Source: MAG-121220-bin8 sp002700465 (GTDB lineage: Bacteria; Bacteroidota; Bacteroidia; Flavobacteriales; Flavobacteriaceae). From it: a DNA stretch of 64,000 nt. Both the position numbers and the translations under genes were made by a program. Positions 7,925 to 16,170 of this stretch are shown in pieces. Under the pieces are notes generated by a model. The model was not told the DNA's origin. It saw only the letters and a program-made list of their open reading frames with translations, and made no database searches. The stretch's first letter is position 1. The number at the start of each line of letters is the position of its first letter. Location of the stretch: positions 350,122 through 414,121 of the forward strand of contig CALSTO010000002.1 in NCBI GenBank assembly GCA_943789295.1, in the 5' to 3' direction.

Positions 7925-9574
7925 GTTAAGTTTAAATTCTTTTCTTAAACTTTCGATTCTTGGATTTATTTTTTTTAATTTTTCATATTTTTCAATGGGA
8001 GAATAAATAAAAGTTTTTTCTTTTAATCTATTTACTTTAATATTAAGCTTAATATTACTATTTGTTAACTCAGTTTTTAAAAAATTTAATAATTCATTTT
8101 TATTTCTCTCTAACTCAATTTTATTAGTTTCATTAGTAAGGGTATATGAAATCTCATTGTTTTCTAGAACTTCTGGCTCAGCTATAGCAATTATACTAGC
8201 TAAATTCTTTCTCCCTTTATTTAATAATTTTTGATGAAATTTATTCCAGGATTTTTTTAGTGAATCTTGATTAAAAGTAGAATTAAAGTTTTTGGAAATA
8301 TTTATTGTGTTTTTTTTTGCAATATTTAAATTTTCAATATCTTTTTTTACCTGTAAACTTGAAATTGATAATCCTGAAATGTTTTTTTTCTCTACTTTCT
8401 CTACTTTCTCTACTTTCTCTACTTTCTCTACTTTCTTAATTTCTTCTGTTTCAACTATATTAAATTCTTTTGTTGTTTTTTTAGAAACCTCTTCTTTAGA
8501 TAAGATTTTTATTTTTTTTTTTAATTCAATATTTTCAATCGAACATAACTTCATCAAGCATATTTCAGTCAAAAGTCGTTGATTTTTACTGTTTTTATAT
8601 CTATAACTGCAATCCTCAGTTAAATTAATTGCATTTAATATAAAATTTGAATCTTTAATTTTAGCCTGATCAATATATTTAGTTTTTAAATTTTCATTTT
8701 GTTCTAAAAGAACTTGACTCGAACTGTTTTTAGAAATTAACAAATCTCTTAAGTGAAGGCATAAACCATCAATAAAATGTTGACCGCTAAATCCTTGTTC
8801 AATTACATTATTGAATAATAATAGGCAGTTAGAAATATCATTTTTATTAATTAATTCAAATGTTTCAAAATAGACATCGTGATCTAAAATATTCAAATTT
8901 TTATATGCTAATTCCTTAGTTATATTTCCATCTGTAAAATTTACTAATCTGTCAAAAATTGACAGAGCATCTCTAAGTGCACCATCACTTTTATTTGCAA
9001 TTAAAAAAAGCGATTCATCATCATATAAAATATTTTCTTTTTTAGCTATTTTTTCTAAATGACTTTTAATATCTGTTGCACTAATTTTTTTAAAATCATA
9101 GATTTGGCAACGAGATAAAATTGTTGGTATGACTTTGTGTTTTTCTGTGGTTGCTAATATAAATATTGCGTATTTTGGTGGCTCTTCCAAGGTTTTTAAA
9201 AAAGCATTAAAAGCTTGTCCGGAAAGCATATGAACTTCGTCAATGATATAGACCTTATAATTTCCAGTTTGCGGAGGTATTCTGACTTGATCTATTAGAT
9301 TTCTAATATCATCCACTCCATTGTTCGATGCAGCATCTAATTCAAATATATTATAAGAAAAATCACTGGTTTTATTGTCGTCATTTATTTGTTTAGCGAG
9401 TATTCTTGCACAAGTAGTTTTACCAACTCCTCTTGGACCACAGAACAACATTGCTTGTGGAAGCTGATTGTTTTCAATAGCATTTTCAAGGGTTTTAGTT
9501 ATAGACTTTTGACCCACAACGGTTTCAAAACTATCAGGCCTATACTTTAATGCAGATACAACATAATTTTCCAT
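7919..9574 (-). CDS. dnaX: DNA polymerase III subunit gamma/tau
   Basis: The clamp-loader ATPase of the replisome. ATG at 9574 gives MENYVVSALKYRP, the usual DnaX N terminus; an upstream frame extension to 9598 is not conserved-looking. Walker A CGPRGVGKTT is near residues 45-54, Walker B YIIDEVHMLS and the sensor LSRCQIYDFK follow. The four-Cys zinc module found in E. coli DnaX after Walker A is absent here. The C-terminal third is low-complexity and lysine-rich, holding five KVE triplets near residues 380-394 (9-bp tandem repeat at 8391-8435). Whether a separate gamma form is made cannot be told. Confidence 0.95.
   Translation of the reverse strand: MENYVVSALKYRPDSFETVVGQKSITKTLENAIENNQLPQAMLFCGPRGVGKTTCARILAKQINDDNKTSDFSYNIFELDAASNNGVDDIRNLIDQVRIPPQTGNYKVYIIDEVHMLSGQAFNAFLKTLEEPPKYAIFILATTEKHKVIPTILSRCQIYDFKKISATDIKSHLEKIAKKENILYDDESLFLIANKSDGALRDALSIFDRLVNFTDGNITKELAYKNLNILDHDVYFETFELINKNDISNCLLLFNNVIEQGFSGQHFIDGLCLHLRDLLISKNSSSQVLLEQNENLKTKYIDQAKIKDSNFILNAINLTEDCSYRYKNSKNQRLLTEICLMKLCSIENIELKKKIKILSKEEVSKKTTKEFNIVETEEIKKVEKVEKVEKVEKVEKKNISGLSISSLQVKKDIENLNIAKKNTINISKNFNSTFNQDSLKKSWNKFHQKLLNKGRKNLASIIAIAEPEVLENNEISYTLTNETNKIELERNKNELLNFLKTELTNSNIKLNIKVNRLKEKTFIYSPIEKYEKLKKINPRIESLRKEFKLNL
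8391..8435 (-). repeat. Five perfect 9-bp tandem repeats inside dnaX
   Basis: On the + strand TCTACTTTC is repeated five times without error; read in dnaX it encodes (KVE)5 in the linker before the tau-specific C-terminal domain. The repeat unit is a multiple of three, so copy-number change keeps the frame. Confidence 0.95.
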
Positions 9575-9579
9575 CAATA

Positions 9580-9587
9580 CAAATATA
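9580..9587 (-). promoter_or_regulatory. Candidate -7 box of dnaX
   Basis: Read on the - strand, TATATTTG is an exact TAnnTTTG match ending 5 bases before the dnaX ATG. If used, the transcript would start at or next to the start codon, giving a leaderless mRNA. No good -33 TTTG lies at the usual distance. Confidence 0.35.
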
Positions 9588-9655
9588 GAAATACACAAAT
9601 AATATTATAATTTTTAAAACTTTAATAATTTTTTTTTATCAACATAATTTTAATT

Positions 9656-9663
9656 TACTTTTG
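9656..9663 (+). promoter_or_regulatory. -7 box of rnpB
   Basis: TACTTTTG matches TAnnTTTG exactly and ends about 5 bases before the first paired base of the RNase P RNA, the spacing expected for a Bacteroidota promoter. The -33 region is a T-rich run (9631-9637) rather than a clear TTTG. Confidence 0.55.
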
Positions 9664-9667
9664 CTTT

Positions 9668-9955
9668 AAGCAGGCCTTCTTATCGCTTTTATTTATAAAA
9701 GAGGAAAGTCCGGACACCAAAGAGCATTATAGCGGGTAACACCCGTCACTATTTATAATAGAGGACAAGTGCAACAGAAAGTATGTACAGTTAGGCTGTA
9801 GTGAAACCAGGTAAACTCTATAAGGTGAAACGTCACGTATACCAACGCTTGAGAGCTGCTCGCTCAATGTTGGAGGGTGGGCGGTTTGAACAAAATAGTA
9901 ATATTTTGTCTAGATAAATGATAAGACAAGACAGAATCCGGCTTATGGCCTGCTT
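9668..9955 (+). ncRNA. rnpB: RNase P RNA, bacterial class A
   Basis: The catalytic RNA that removes tRNA 5' leaders. The ends pair as helix P1: AGCAGGCC at 9669-9676 with GGCCTGCT at 9947-9954. The universally conserved GAGGAAAGTCCGGAC (CR-I) is at about 9701-9715, and the CR-V partner ACAGAATCCGGCTTATGGCC precedes P1 3'. GGCGGTTTGAA near 9888-9898 and GTGAAACGTCACG mid-molecule also fit. The gene sits between divergent dnaX and convergent wbqC; its 3' T-run is only four to five bases and abuts the wbqC stop. Confidence 0.96.
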
Positions 9956-9956
9956 T

Positions 9957-10556
9957 TTATTTTAAATAACTTATGCTATTAGGCCCCTCATTAAATATTA
10001 AATCTATAATACTTAAATCATTTAGGAAACCATTTTTTTCTGAAAAAACTTGTTTGTATATTATGTTTTCTGAACTTGAATATTTTTTGTTTTCTATGTT
10101 TTCTCTTAAATCTAAACCATTTTTATATTGAATTTTATAACTCTTTGATAATTCTGATTTCATTTCAATATCTGTCCATTCTAAAATTAAATTAATAAGG
10201 TCAAAATTGAATTTAGTAAGGTAGGTATACTCTTTTATGTAAATTCCCTCTAATGAATCTCTGTAAAATTCAAAAAAAGGTGAGGAACTATAGGCTGATT
10301 GTATTGATCTCCAATGATTTTTTTGCCATGCAATTGAATTATCAATTTTAGCATCTAGCATGGAAAACTTAATTTTAGAATGCTTTACAGGGATGGTTAA
10401 TATTTGAAGTCCGTTTGCTGAGTGAATAAATGTTCTGTTTCTGAATGTTTGTTTAATGTAGTTTTGATGTACATCCCATAATATATTGGAGTTAATTATC
10501 TGTTTCCAACACGAAATTGGGCCAAAATAGGGTGGAACCATTATTTTTTGAACCAT
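9957..10556 (-). CDS. WbqC-like family protein
   Basis: A 199-residue cytoplasmic protein of the WbqC family. The N-terminal pattern PPYFGPISCWKQIINSNILWD, then QTFRNRTFIHSANGLQILTIPV and WQKNHWRSIQSAYSSSPFFEFY, are the family's hallmark blocks. Some family members are linked to O-antigen or glycan biosynthesis, but the biochemical role is not established. It lies 10 bases downstream of lepB as the last gene of the parA-parB-DUF5683-dapB-lepB run, an arrangement I recognise from other Flavobacteriia. Confidence 0.85.
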   Translation of the reverse strand: MVQKIMVPPYFGPISCWKQIINSNILWDVHQNYIKQTFRNRTFIHSANGLQILTIPVKHSKIKFSMLDAKIDNSIAWQKNHWRSIQSAYSSSPFFEFYRDSLEGIYIKEYTYLTKFNFDLINLILEWTDIEMKSELSKSYKIQYKNGLDLRENIENKKYSSSENIIYKQVFSEKNGFLNDLSIIDLIFNEGPNSISYLK

Positions 10557-10566
10557 TAAAATATTT

Positions 10567-12261
10567 TTATTTCCTTCTTTTTTTTATTTCAGAATAAATT
10601 AAAACACTAATTAAGCCAAATAAAAAATACCATCTGTATGATTTTGCCTCTCCATCAAGATTTATTGTAGTAAAAACTCTATCCCAACGAATTTTCCAAT
10701 TTTTAAATCCATCATTTATTCCATCTATACTAAACCAAATAAATACTGGTTTTCCAACTATGTGATCCTCAGGCACAAACCCCCAACTTCTACTGTCTTC
10801 AGATTTATATCTGTTATCTCCCATCATCCAATAATAATCTTGTTTAAAAGTGTAATTATTAGTTTCAATTTTGTTAATTCGAATTATTCCGTTTTTATCA
10901 AGCGTTAATTCATTTTTTTCATACTCTCTAATTATTTTTTTATAAATAGGTAAGTTGTTTTTATTTAACTCTACAGTTTTATTTTTTGCTGGAATTATTA
11001 TTGGTCCGAAATTATCTTCATTCCAATTAAATCTTATATCATTTGGAAAGAATGAAGTGTTATAAGATTTTATTTCATTGAAAGTTCTTTTTAAGCTATC
11101 TAGCATTTTAGATTTTGAAATTAATTCTGCTTGCTTTTCGGTAAGAAAAAGATCAGTTTTTTTATCGGTAATCTCGGTCATTGAAATTCTTGAGTTTAGT
11201 CTTATTTCATATGGAATCCCATTTGACTTTGTTATTACTATAAAATTCTCAGGACTGTTGTCTATAACTTGTAATAAATAGGGTCTTATTTGTTCAAATT
11301 TATATTGATTTATTTCTTGAATTTTAAATTTTCTTTGTATATCTGAAACCCCTAGCTTAATTAAGTTTGATGCTGATACGCCTTTGGAATTATATGCACT
11401 ATAGCTCAATACGGGTTTAGCTCTGTAGGGCATAATACTTTCTTTTCCATTTATATGTATTAATCCATCAATAATCTCAAGAGTATCAGATGGAATTGCC
11501 ACACATCTTTTTACATAATTTGATTTTTTATCGATTGGTTTTTTTACTCCTTTTTCACGAACGAAAAATTTCCTTACTGTGTCTGCAGGCCAACTGAACG
11601 TTACAATTTCATTTCGTTTAATTTTTTGAAATCCTGGCAATCTATAATAAGGAATTTGGGGTTTATTTAAATAGGATCTAATACCAGTTCCAACGATAGT
11701 ATCGTGAACCATCGGAAAAGCTATTGCTGTTTGCGGAGCTCTTGCACCATAATGAAATTTACTTACAAAAAGAAAATCTCCGATCAAAATAGATTTCTCT
11801 AATGACCCAGTTGGCACAATATATGGCTGAATGAAATATGTATGAACTAAAGTTGCTAAAATAATCGCAAAAATGATTGAACTTAACCATTCTCCAAATG
11901 CAGTTTTTGGATTAAGATCCCTTTCATTTATATATTCAGATTTTGATGAATAGTTAATTAAGTAAATGAAAAATCCAAGTGATAATACTGTAGCTATTGT
12001 ATCAAATGATGAGTTTTTTCCAAAACTTCTTGCTGTTTCAACCCATATAACAGGAAATATAAGTAGGTTGATTATTGGGAGGAATAATAAAATTACCCAC
12101 CAGAAAGGTCTTTTTATTATTTTCATTAATATAAATGCATTGAAAACTGGAATAAAAGCATAAAATCCTTTATAACCTGACTTTAAATACAGTTTCCAAG
12201 TACCTAATCCATGAATCAGTTGAACTAATACAAAGAATATTAACCATTCAAAAATTGTCAT
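10567..12261 (-). CDS. lepB: Signal peptidase I, long Bacteroidota form
   Basis: Membrane serine protease that cleaves Sec signal peptides. At 564 residues it is much longer than E. coli LepB. The first ~105 residues form several hydrophobic segments (DUF5684-like), and one further membrane anchor lies near 127-141. The catalytic Ser is in PTGSLEKS (about 153) and the catalytic Lys in YVKRCVAIPSD (about 252). The C-terminal box MMGDNRYKSEDSRSWGFV is intact. Between box D and the C-terminal box there is an insertion of roughly 200 residues, normal for this phylum. It is packed 2 bases after dapB. Confidence 0.94.
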   Translation of the reverse strand: MTIFEWLIFFVLVQLIHGLGTWKLYLKSGYKGFYAFIPVFNAFILMKIIKRPFWWVILLFLPIINLLIFPVIWVETARSFGKNSSFDTIATVLSLGFFIYLINYSSKSEYINERDLNPKTAFGEWLSSIIFAIILATLVHTYFIQPYIVPTGSLEKSILIGDFLFVSKFHYGARAPQTAIAFPMVHDTIVGTGIRSYLNKPQIPYYRLPGFQKIKRNEIVTFSWPADTVRKFFVREKGVKKPIDKKSNYVKRCVAIPSDTLEIIDGLIHINGKESIMPYRAKPVLSYSAYNSKGVSASNLIKLGVSDIQRKFKIQEINQYKFEQIRPYLLQVIDNSPENFIVITKSNGIPYEIRLNSRISMTEITDKKTDLFLTEKQAELISKSKMLDSLKRTFNEIKSYNTSFFPNDIRFNWNEDNFGPIIIPAKNKTVELNKNNLPIYKKIIREYEKNELTLDKNGIIRINKIETNNYTFKQDYYWMMGDNRYKSEDSRSWGFVPEDHIVGKPVFIWFSIDGINDGFKNWKIRWDRVFTTINLDGEAKSYRWYFLFGLISVLIYSEIKKRRK

Positions 12262-12263
12262 AT

Positions 12264-12977
12264 TTAAAATTTAAAGTTTGAATCTTTTATAACATCACTC
12301 ATATTAAAGACACCTTTTTTATTTAAGATCCATTCTGCTGCTATCACAGCACCCAATGCAAATCCTTTTCTGTTGTGAGCAGTATGTTTAATTTCTAATG
12401 AATCTATTTCAGAATTGTATTGTACCGTATGAGTTCCCGGAATATTATCTTCTCTTTTAGAAATCATTTTTATAGTATCCTTATTATTTTTATCAAATGA
12501 CCATTCTGAATATTTTGAGTTAACTATAATTTCATCTGCTAAGGTAATTGCTGTTCCACTTGGCTTGTCGAGTTTTTGCTTATGATGGATTTCTTCAATA
12601 TTAATATTATAATCTTTATAATTTCCGACAAGAGTTGCAAGTTTTTTATTAAGTTCAAAAAATAAATTTACTCCTAAACTGTAGTTCGATGAGTACATAA
12701 AACTGGTGTTTGTTTTTTTAGAATGTTCTACAATGTCATCATAGTTCTCTAACCATCCTGTGGTACCACTTACAATTGGAATTAAACTGTCAAGTGATAA
12801 CTTTATATTATTAACTGCTGAATCAGGCGTACTGAAGTTAATTGCCACATCAGTATTTATTAGTTTATCAACTAAATCCTCTCTATCAATAATTATTGAA
12901 ATGGAATGACCTCTTTCTAAAGAAATTTTTTCAATTTCTCTACCCATTTTACCATATCCGAGTAATGCTATTTTCAT
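12264..12977 (-). CDS. dapB: 4-hydroxy-tetrahydrodipicolinate reductase
   Basis: NAD(P)H-dependent reductase of lysine/diaminopimelate synthesis. The Rossmann start MKIALLGYGKMGREIE and the active-site block EIHHKQKLDKPSGTA (His-His and Lys) are clear; GTTGWLEN and the late HTAHNRKGFALGA fit too. At 237 residues it is slightly short, as is usual in Bacteroidota. It abuts the DUF5683 gene with no gap and precedes lepB by 2 bases. Confidence 0.95.
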   Translation of the reverse strand: MKIALLGYGKMGREIEKISLERGHSISIIIDREDLVDKLINTDVAINFSTPDSAVNNIKLSLDSLIPIVSGTTGWLENYDDIVEHSKKTNTSFMYSSNYSLGVNLFFELNKKLATLVGNYKDYNINIEEIHHKQKLDKPSGTAITLADEIIVNSKYSEWSFDKNNKDTIKMISKREDNIPGTHTVQYNSEIDSLEIKHTAHNRKGFALGAVIAAEWILNKKGVFNMSDVIKDSNFKF

Positions 12978-13514
12978 TTAAAAATTCAAATTTAGTGATA
13001 ATCCAATTGATTCATATGTTAACTCATCACCATTATTTAAATAAGGTTTTAAAGTTAAAGATTCGTTTACGTTATATTGTTTTAAATGAGAATCTATGTT
13101 AGCATCTAAAATATTTAAAATATAAAAACCAACTATAAATACCATTGATAGGTCTCTGTTTTTTTTATGAAAATCTGCACCGTCTAATAATCTGTCATCA
13201 TCTAAAATTAAATTTTGATAGGGATCATTTTTGTATCCAGCTTTTCTGCTTTTGTAGGCATTTCTATAATCCCAGTATTTTTTTTGATTAAAATCATAAG
13301 AATAAATAGATGTGCCAATAGCTGCATAAACTATTGGTATTTTCCAATATTTCTTGTTAAAACCCTGGCCTAAACCAGGAAGAACAGCTGAGTAAAATGC
13401 AGCTTTTGAGGGAGCAGATGGATCTAACTCATCAAATAGTATTTCTTTTTCTTGAGAAATAGCTGATATTGAGATTAGAGTTATTAAAAATGTTGTAAAG
13501 AATCTATTTATCAC
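12978..13514 (-). CDS. DUF5683 domain protein, exported
   Basis: 178 residues with an N-terminal Sec signal peptide ending near SAISQ. The DUF5683 core AAFYSAVLPGLGQGFNKKYWKIP is followed by two or three hydrophobic segments and the block YWDYRNAYKSRKAGY. The domain is typical of Bacteroidota and has no established function. Its 5' end overlaps parB by 11 bp and its 3' end abuts dapB, so it belongs to the par-dap-lep operon. Confidence 0.85.
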   Translation of the reverse strand: MINRFFTTFLITLISISAISQEKEILFDELDPSAPSKAAFYSAVLPGLGQGFNKKYWKIPIVYAAIGTSIYSYDFNQKKYWDYRNAYKSRKAGYKNDPYQNLILDDDRLLDGADFHKKNRDLSMVFIVGFYILNILDANIDSHLKQYNVNESLTLKPYLNNGDELTYESIGLSLNLNF

Positions 13515-14397
13515 TTGAAAGTTTCTTTATTATCTTATTATAATCTTCAATGTTATTAAAAGAAATCAAAACTGAACCTTTGTTTTTTGTTTTTAACGAT
13601 ACTTTAACCTCAACTTTTAATTTTTGAGATAATCTTTCAATATCATTTTTATAAAAATCTGTACTTATAACTTTTTTAATCTTTTTTATTGAAGAATCTT
13701 TACTAGAAATTAGTTTTTCAGCTTGTCTAACTGAAAGAGAGTCAGATAAAATCTTTTTGTAATATTTTAATTGTAAATCTTTTTCCTCAATTGAAACTAG
13801 TGTTTTTCCATGACCCATTGAGATGAATCCATCTCTAATTCCTGTTTGAATTATCGGATCTAGTTTCAAAAGCCGTAAATAATTTGATATTGTAGATCTT
13901 TTTTTACCAACTCTGGCACTCATTTCGTCTTGAGTTAACATTACTTCATCAATAAGTCTTTGGTAACATAATGCAATTTCTATTGGATCTAAATTCTCTC
14001 TTTGTATGTTTTCAACTAAAGCCATTTCTAATGACTGTTGATCATTAGCAATTCTAATATACGCAGGAATAGATTTTATTTTCAACAAGGAAACAGCTCT
14101 ATATCTTCTTTCTCCAGAAATAATTTGAAATGATTTAAATCCGATTTTTCTAACAGTTATCGGTTGTATTATTCCCAATTGTTCAATTGAATTAGCTAAT
14201 TCCGATATTTTATCATTTTCAAAATTTGTTCTGGGTTGAAAAGGATTAATTTTAATTTGATTAATAGGTAATTCAATAACATTTCCAATTAATTTATCTG
14301 CATTTGAATCTTGAGCTGAATTAATATCATTTTCCTGATTTTCAAGTAGAGCAGAAAGTCCTCTGCCAAGAGATTGTTTTTTATATGCTTTAGCCAT
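13504..14397 (-). CDS. parB: Chromosome partitioning protein ParB
   Basis: CTP-dependent DNA clamp that loads at parS sites. The N-terminal RGLSALLENQ, which contacts ParA, is followed by the ParB/Srx nuclease-like domain with SGERRYRAVSLL (CTP-binding) and ENIQRENLDPIEIA. The HTH KKRSTISNYLRLLKLD lies mid-protein and a dimerisation domain ends the 297 residues. It overlaps parA by 8 bp. Confidence 0.95.
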   Translation of the reverse strand: MAKAYKKQSLGRGLSALLENQENDINSAQDSNADKLIGNVIELPINQIKINPFQPRTNFENDKISELANSIEQLGIIQPITVRKIGFKSFQIISGERRYRAVSLLKIKSIPAYIRIANDQQSLEMALVENIQRENLDPIEIALCYQRLIDEVMLTQDEMSARVGKKRSTISNYLRLLKLDPIIQTGIRDGFISMGHGKTLVSIEEKDLQLKYYKKILSDSLSVRQAEKLISSKDSSIKKIKKVISTDFYKNDIERLSQKLKVEVKVSLKTKNKGSVLISFNNIEDYNKIIKKLSSDK

Positions 14398-15160
14398 TTT
14401 TATTATTGTTAATTAATTCATGGGCGAGCTTTATATAGTTTTTTGCTCCTTTACTAGTTGAATCGTAATCTATTATATTTTTTCCATGACTTGGAGCTTC
14501 TCCAAGCGTTACATTTCTCTGAATTATTGTTTTAAAAACCATATTATGAAAGTGTTTTCTTACCTCTTCTACGACTTGATTTGAAAGTCTTAACCTTGAG
14601 TCATACATTGTTAAAAGTAACCCCTCAATATTTAAATTTGGATTATGAACCTTTTGAATACTTTTTACAGTGTTTAATAGTTTACCCAATCCCTCTAATG
14701 CAAAGTATTCACACTGGATAGGAATAATCACCGAATTTGATGCAGTTAATGCATTAAGGGTTATTAGTCCAAGAGAGGGAGCACAATCAATAACTATATA
14801 ATCGTAATTATCCTTAATATTCCCAAGCGCCTTTTTTAACATAAATTCTCTGTTGGGGTGGTTAACTAATTCAAGTTCAATAGCAACCAGATCAATATTT
14901 GAGGGTATGATGTCTAAATTTGGGGTGTTCGATTTTATTATTATGTTTTCTGCTTTTTCGGTATGTTCAAGCAAATGATAAGAAGAATATTTAATTTTTT
15001 TTAAATTAATTCCAATTCCTGAAGTTGCATTTGCTTGAGGGTCAAGGTCTATTAACAGAACTTTTTGTTCTAAGATTCCCAAGCAAGCAGAAAGGTTTAG
15101 AGCTGTAGTTGTTTTGCCCACTCCGCCTTTTTGATTGGAAACTGAAATTATTTTACCCAT
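14390..15160 (-). CDS. parA: Chromosome partitioning ATPase ParA (Soj)
   Basis: ATPase that drives origin segregation with ParB. The deviant Walker A SNQKGGVGKTTTALNL is at residues 8-23, and YIVIDCAPSLGL is the Walker B/switch region. ATG at 15160 is preferred over an in-frame TTG one codon earlier. The chromosomal location with parB, dapB and lepB supports the chromosome partition role over a plasmid one. It is 70 bases after the divIC-like gene and probably starts the operon. Confidence 0.95.
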   Translation of the reverse strand: MGKIISVSNQKGGVGKTTTALNLSACLGILEQKVLLIDLDPQANATSGIGINLKKIKYSSYHLLEHTEKAENIIIKSNTPNLDIIPSNIDLVAIELELVNHPNREFMLKKALGNIKDNYDYIVIDCAPSLGLITLNALTASNSVIIPIQCEYFALEGLGKLLNTVKSIQKVHNPNLNIEGLLLTMYDSRLRLSNQVVEEVRKHFHNMVFKTIIQRNVTLGEAPSHGKNIIDYDSTSKGAKNYIKLAHELINNNKNG

Positions 15161-15230
15161 CAATATATATTTATTTTAAAAATACAATATTTTGAAACTC
15201 AAATATAGATCTAACAGGGGTTTTTGTTAA

Positions 15231-15566
15231 CTAGTTTTTAATACTGTCTTTGAATTCAATTATGTAGATTTCTTCTCCCTCTTTCTTCATAAAAAATTTT
15301 TCTCTTGCAAACGCTTCATAGTTGTCTGGATCTTTTAAATCATTAATCAACTTCTGGTCATTTGCAATTTCTTTTTTTAATTTTTCTTTTCTTATGATTA
15401 AATCGTCAATTTCTGAGTTAAGAGTACTATGAAAGATATAAGAGTTTGTATCAATAAATAACATCCAAATAAAAAAGAACAAACTAACTAATATGTAAAA
15501 ATTTGTAAAAATTTTAAAGTATCTATTTGATTTTATTTTTTTTATAATAATTTTAAATGAATTCAT
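15231..15566 (-). CDS. FtsB/DivIC-type septum formation initiator
   Basis: A 111-residue bitopic membrane protein. One membrane helix (FYILVSLFFFIWMLFI, about residues 22-37) is followed by a coiled coil (LNSEIDDLIIRKEKLKKEI) and the DivIC motif DPDNYEAFAREKFFMKKEGEEIYII. Family members bridge early and late divisome proteins. It overlaps udk by 14 bp. Confidence 0.88.
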   Translation of the reverse strand: MNSFKIIIKKIKSNRYFKIFTNFYILVSLFFFIWMLFIDTNSYIFHSTLNSEIDDLIIRKEKLKKEIANDQKLINDLKDPDNYEAFAREKFFMKKEGEEIYIIEFKDSIKN

Positions 15567-16170
15567 TTATTAAGTTTATTACTCCATTTATTGATTTTTG
15601 ATTACTATTTATAATCACATTTGCTTTTGTTCTTGATGGAAAAATAAATTCTTGATACATGGGTTCACACATTTCGTTAAATCGATTTATAACTTCTTCT
15701 TCTGTCCTGCCTCTTTCGTTTATGTCTCGTTTTATTCTTCTCTCCAACCTTGTAACAGAATCTAAATTTAGAAATAATCCAAAATCAATTAAATTTATTA
15801 ATTCTGCATTACAAAATATATGAAGTCCCTCTAAAATTATTATTCTTTTTGGTTTTAAAAGTTTGTTTTTTTTTAATCTTTTATGGCTTTTGTAGGAGTA
15901 AACAGGTTCTTTTATGCTATTGTTTTTTATTAAATTATTTAAGTGTTTAATAAGAAGCTCAAAGTCTATAGAATTAGGATGATCAAAATTGATTTGTGAT
16001 CTTTCTTTAAAACTTAAATCAGAATGGTCTTTATAATATGAATCCGTATTTATTTTATTAACTCCTGTTTTTTTATAATAGTCTTTTAATTTTTCAGAGA
16101 TTGTTGATTTTCCTGAGCATGTTCCACCACAAATACCAATTATAAAAACTTTAGAATCTTTAGACTTCAT
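15553..16170 (-). CDS. udk: Uridine kinase
   Basis: Phosphorylates uridine/cytidine in pyrimidine salvage. The P-loop GGTCSGKST is at about residues 13-21, followed by the substrate segments INTDSYYKDHSDLS, NFDHPNSID and ILEGLHIF. RDINERGRTEEEV is the lid. ATG at 16170 is used, with an in-frame TTG one codon upstream as a less likely alternative. The gene overlaps the upstream sugar dehydrogenase by 11 bp. Confidence 0.93.
   Translation of the reverse strand: MKSKDSKVFIIGICGGTCSGKSTISEKLKDYYKKTGVNKINTDSYYKDHSDLSFKERSQINFDHPNSIDFELLIKHLNNLIKNNSIKEPVYSYKSHKRLKKNKLLKPKRIIILEGLHIFCNAELINLIDFGLFLNLDSVTRLERRIKRDINERGRTEEEVINRFNEMCEPMYQEFIFPSRTKANVIINSNQKSINGVINLINEFI

Noticed and set aside
8292..8582. 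Open frame on the + strand rich in Ser-Thr-Phe repeats
   Set aside because: It is the antisense reading of the dnaX (KVE) repeat, so the repeat creates the frame.
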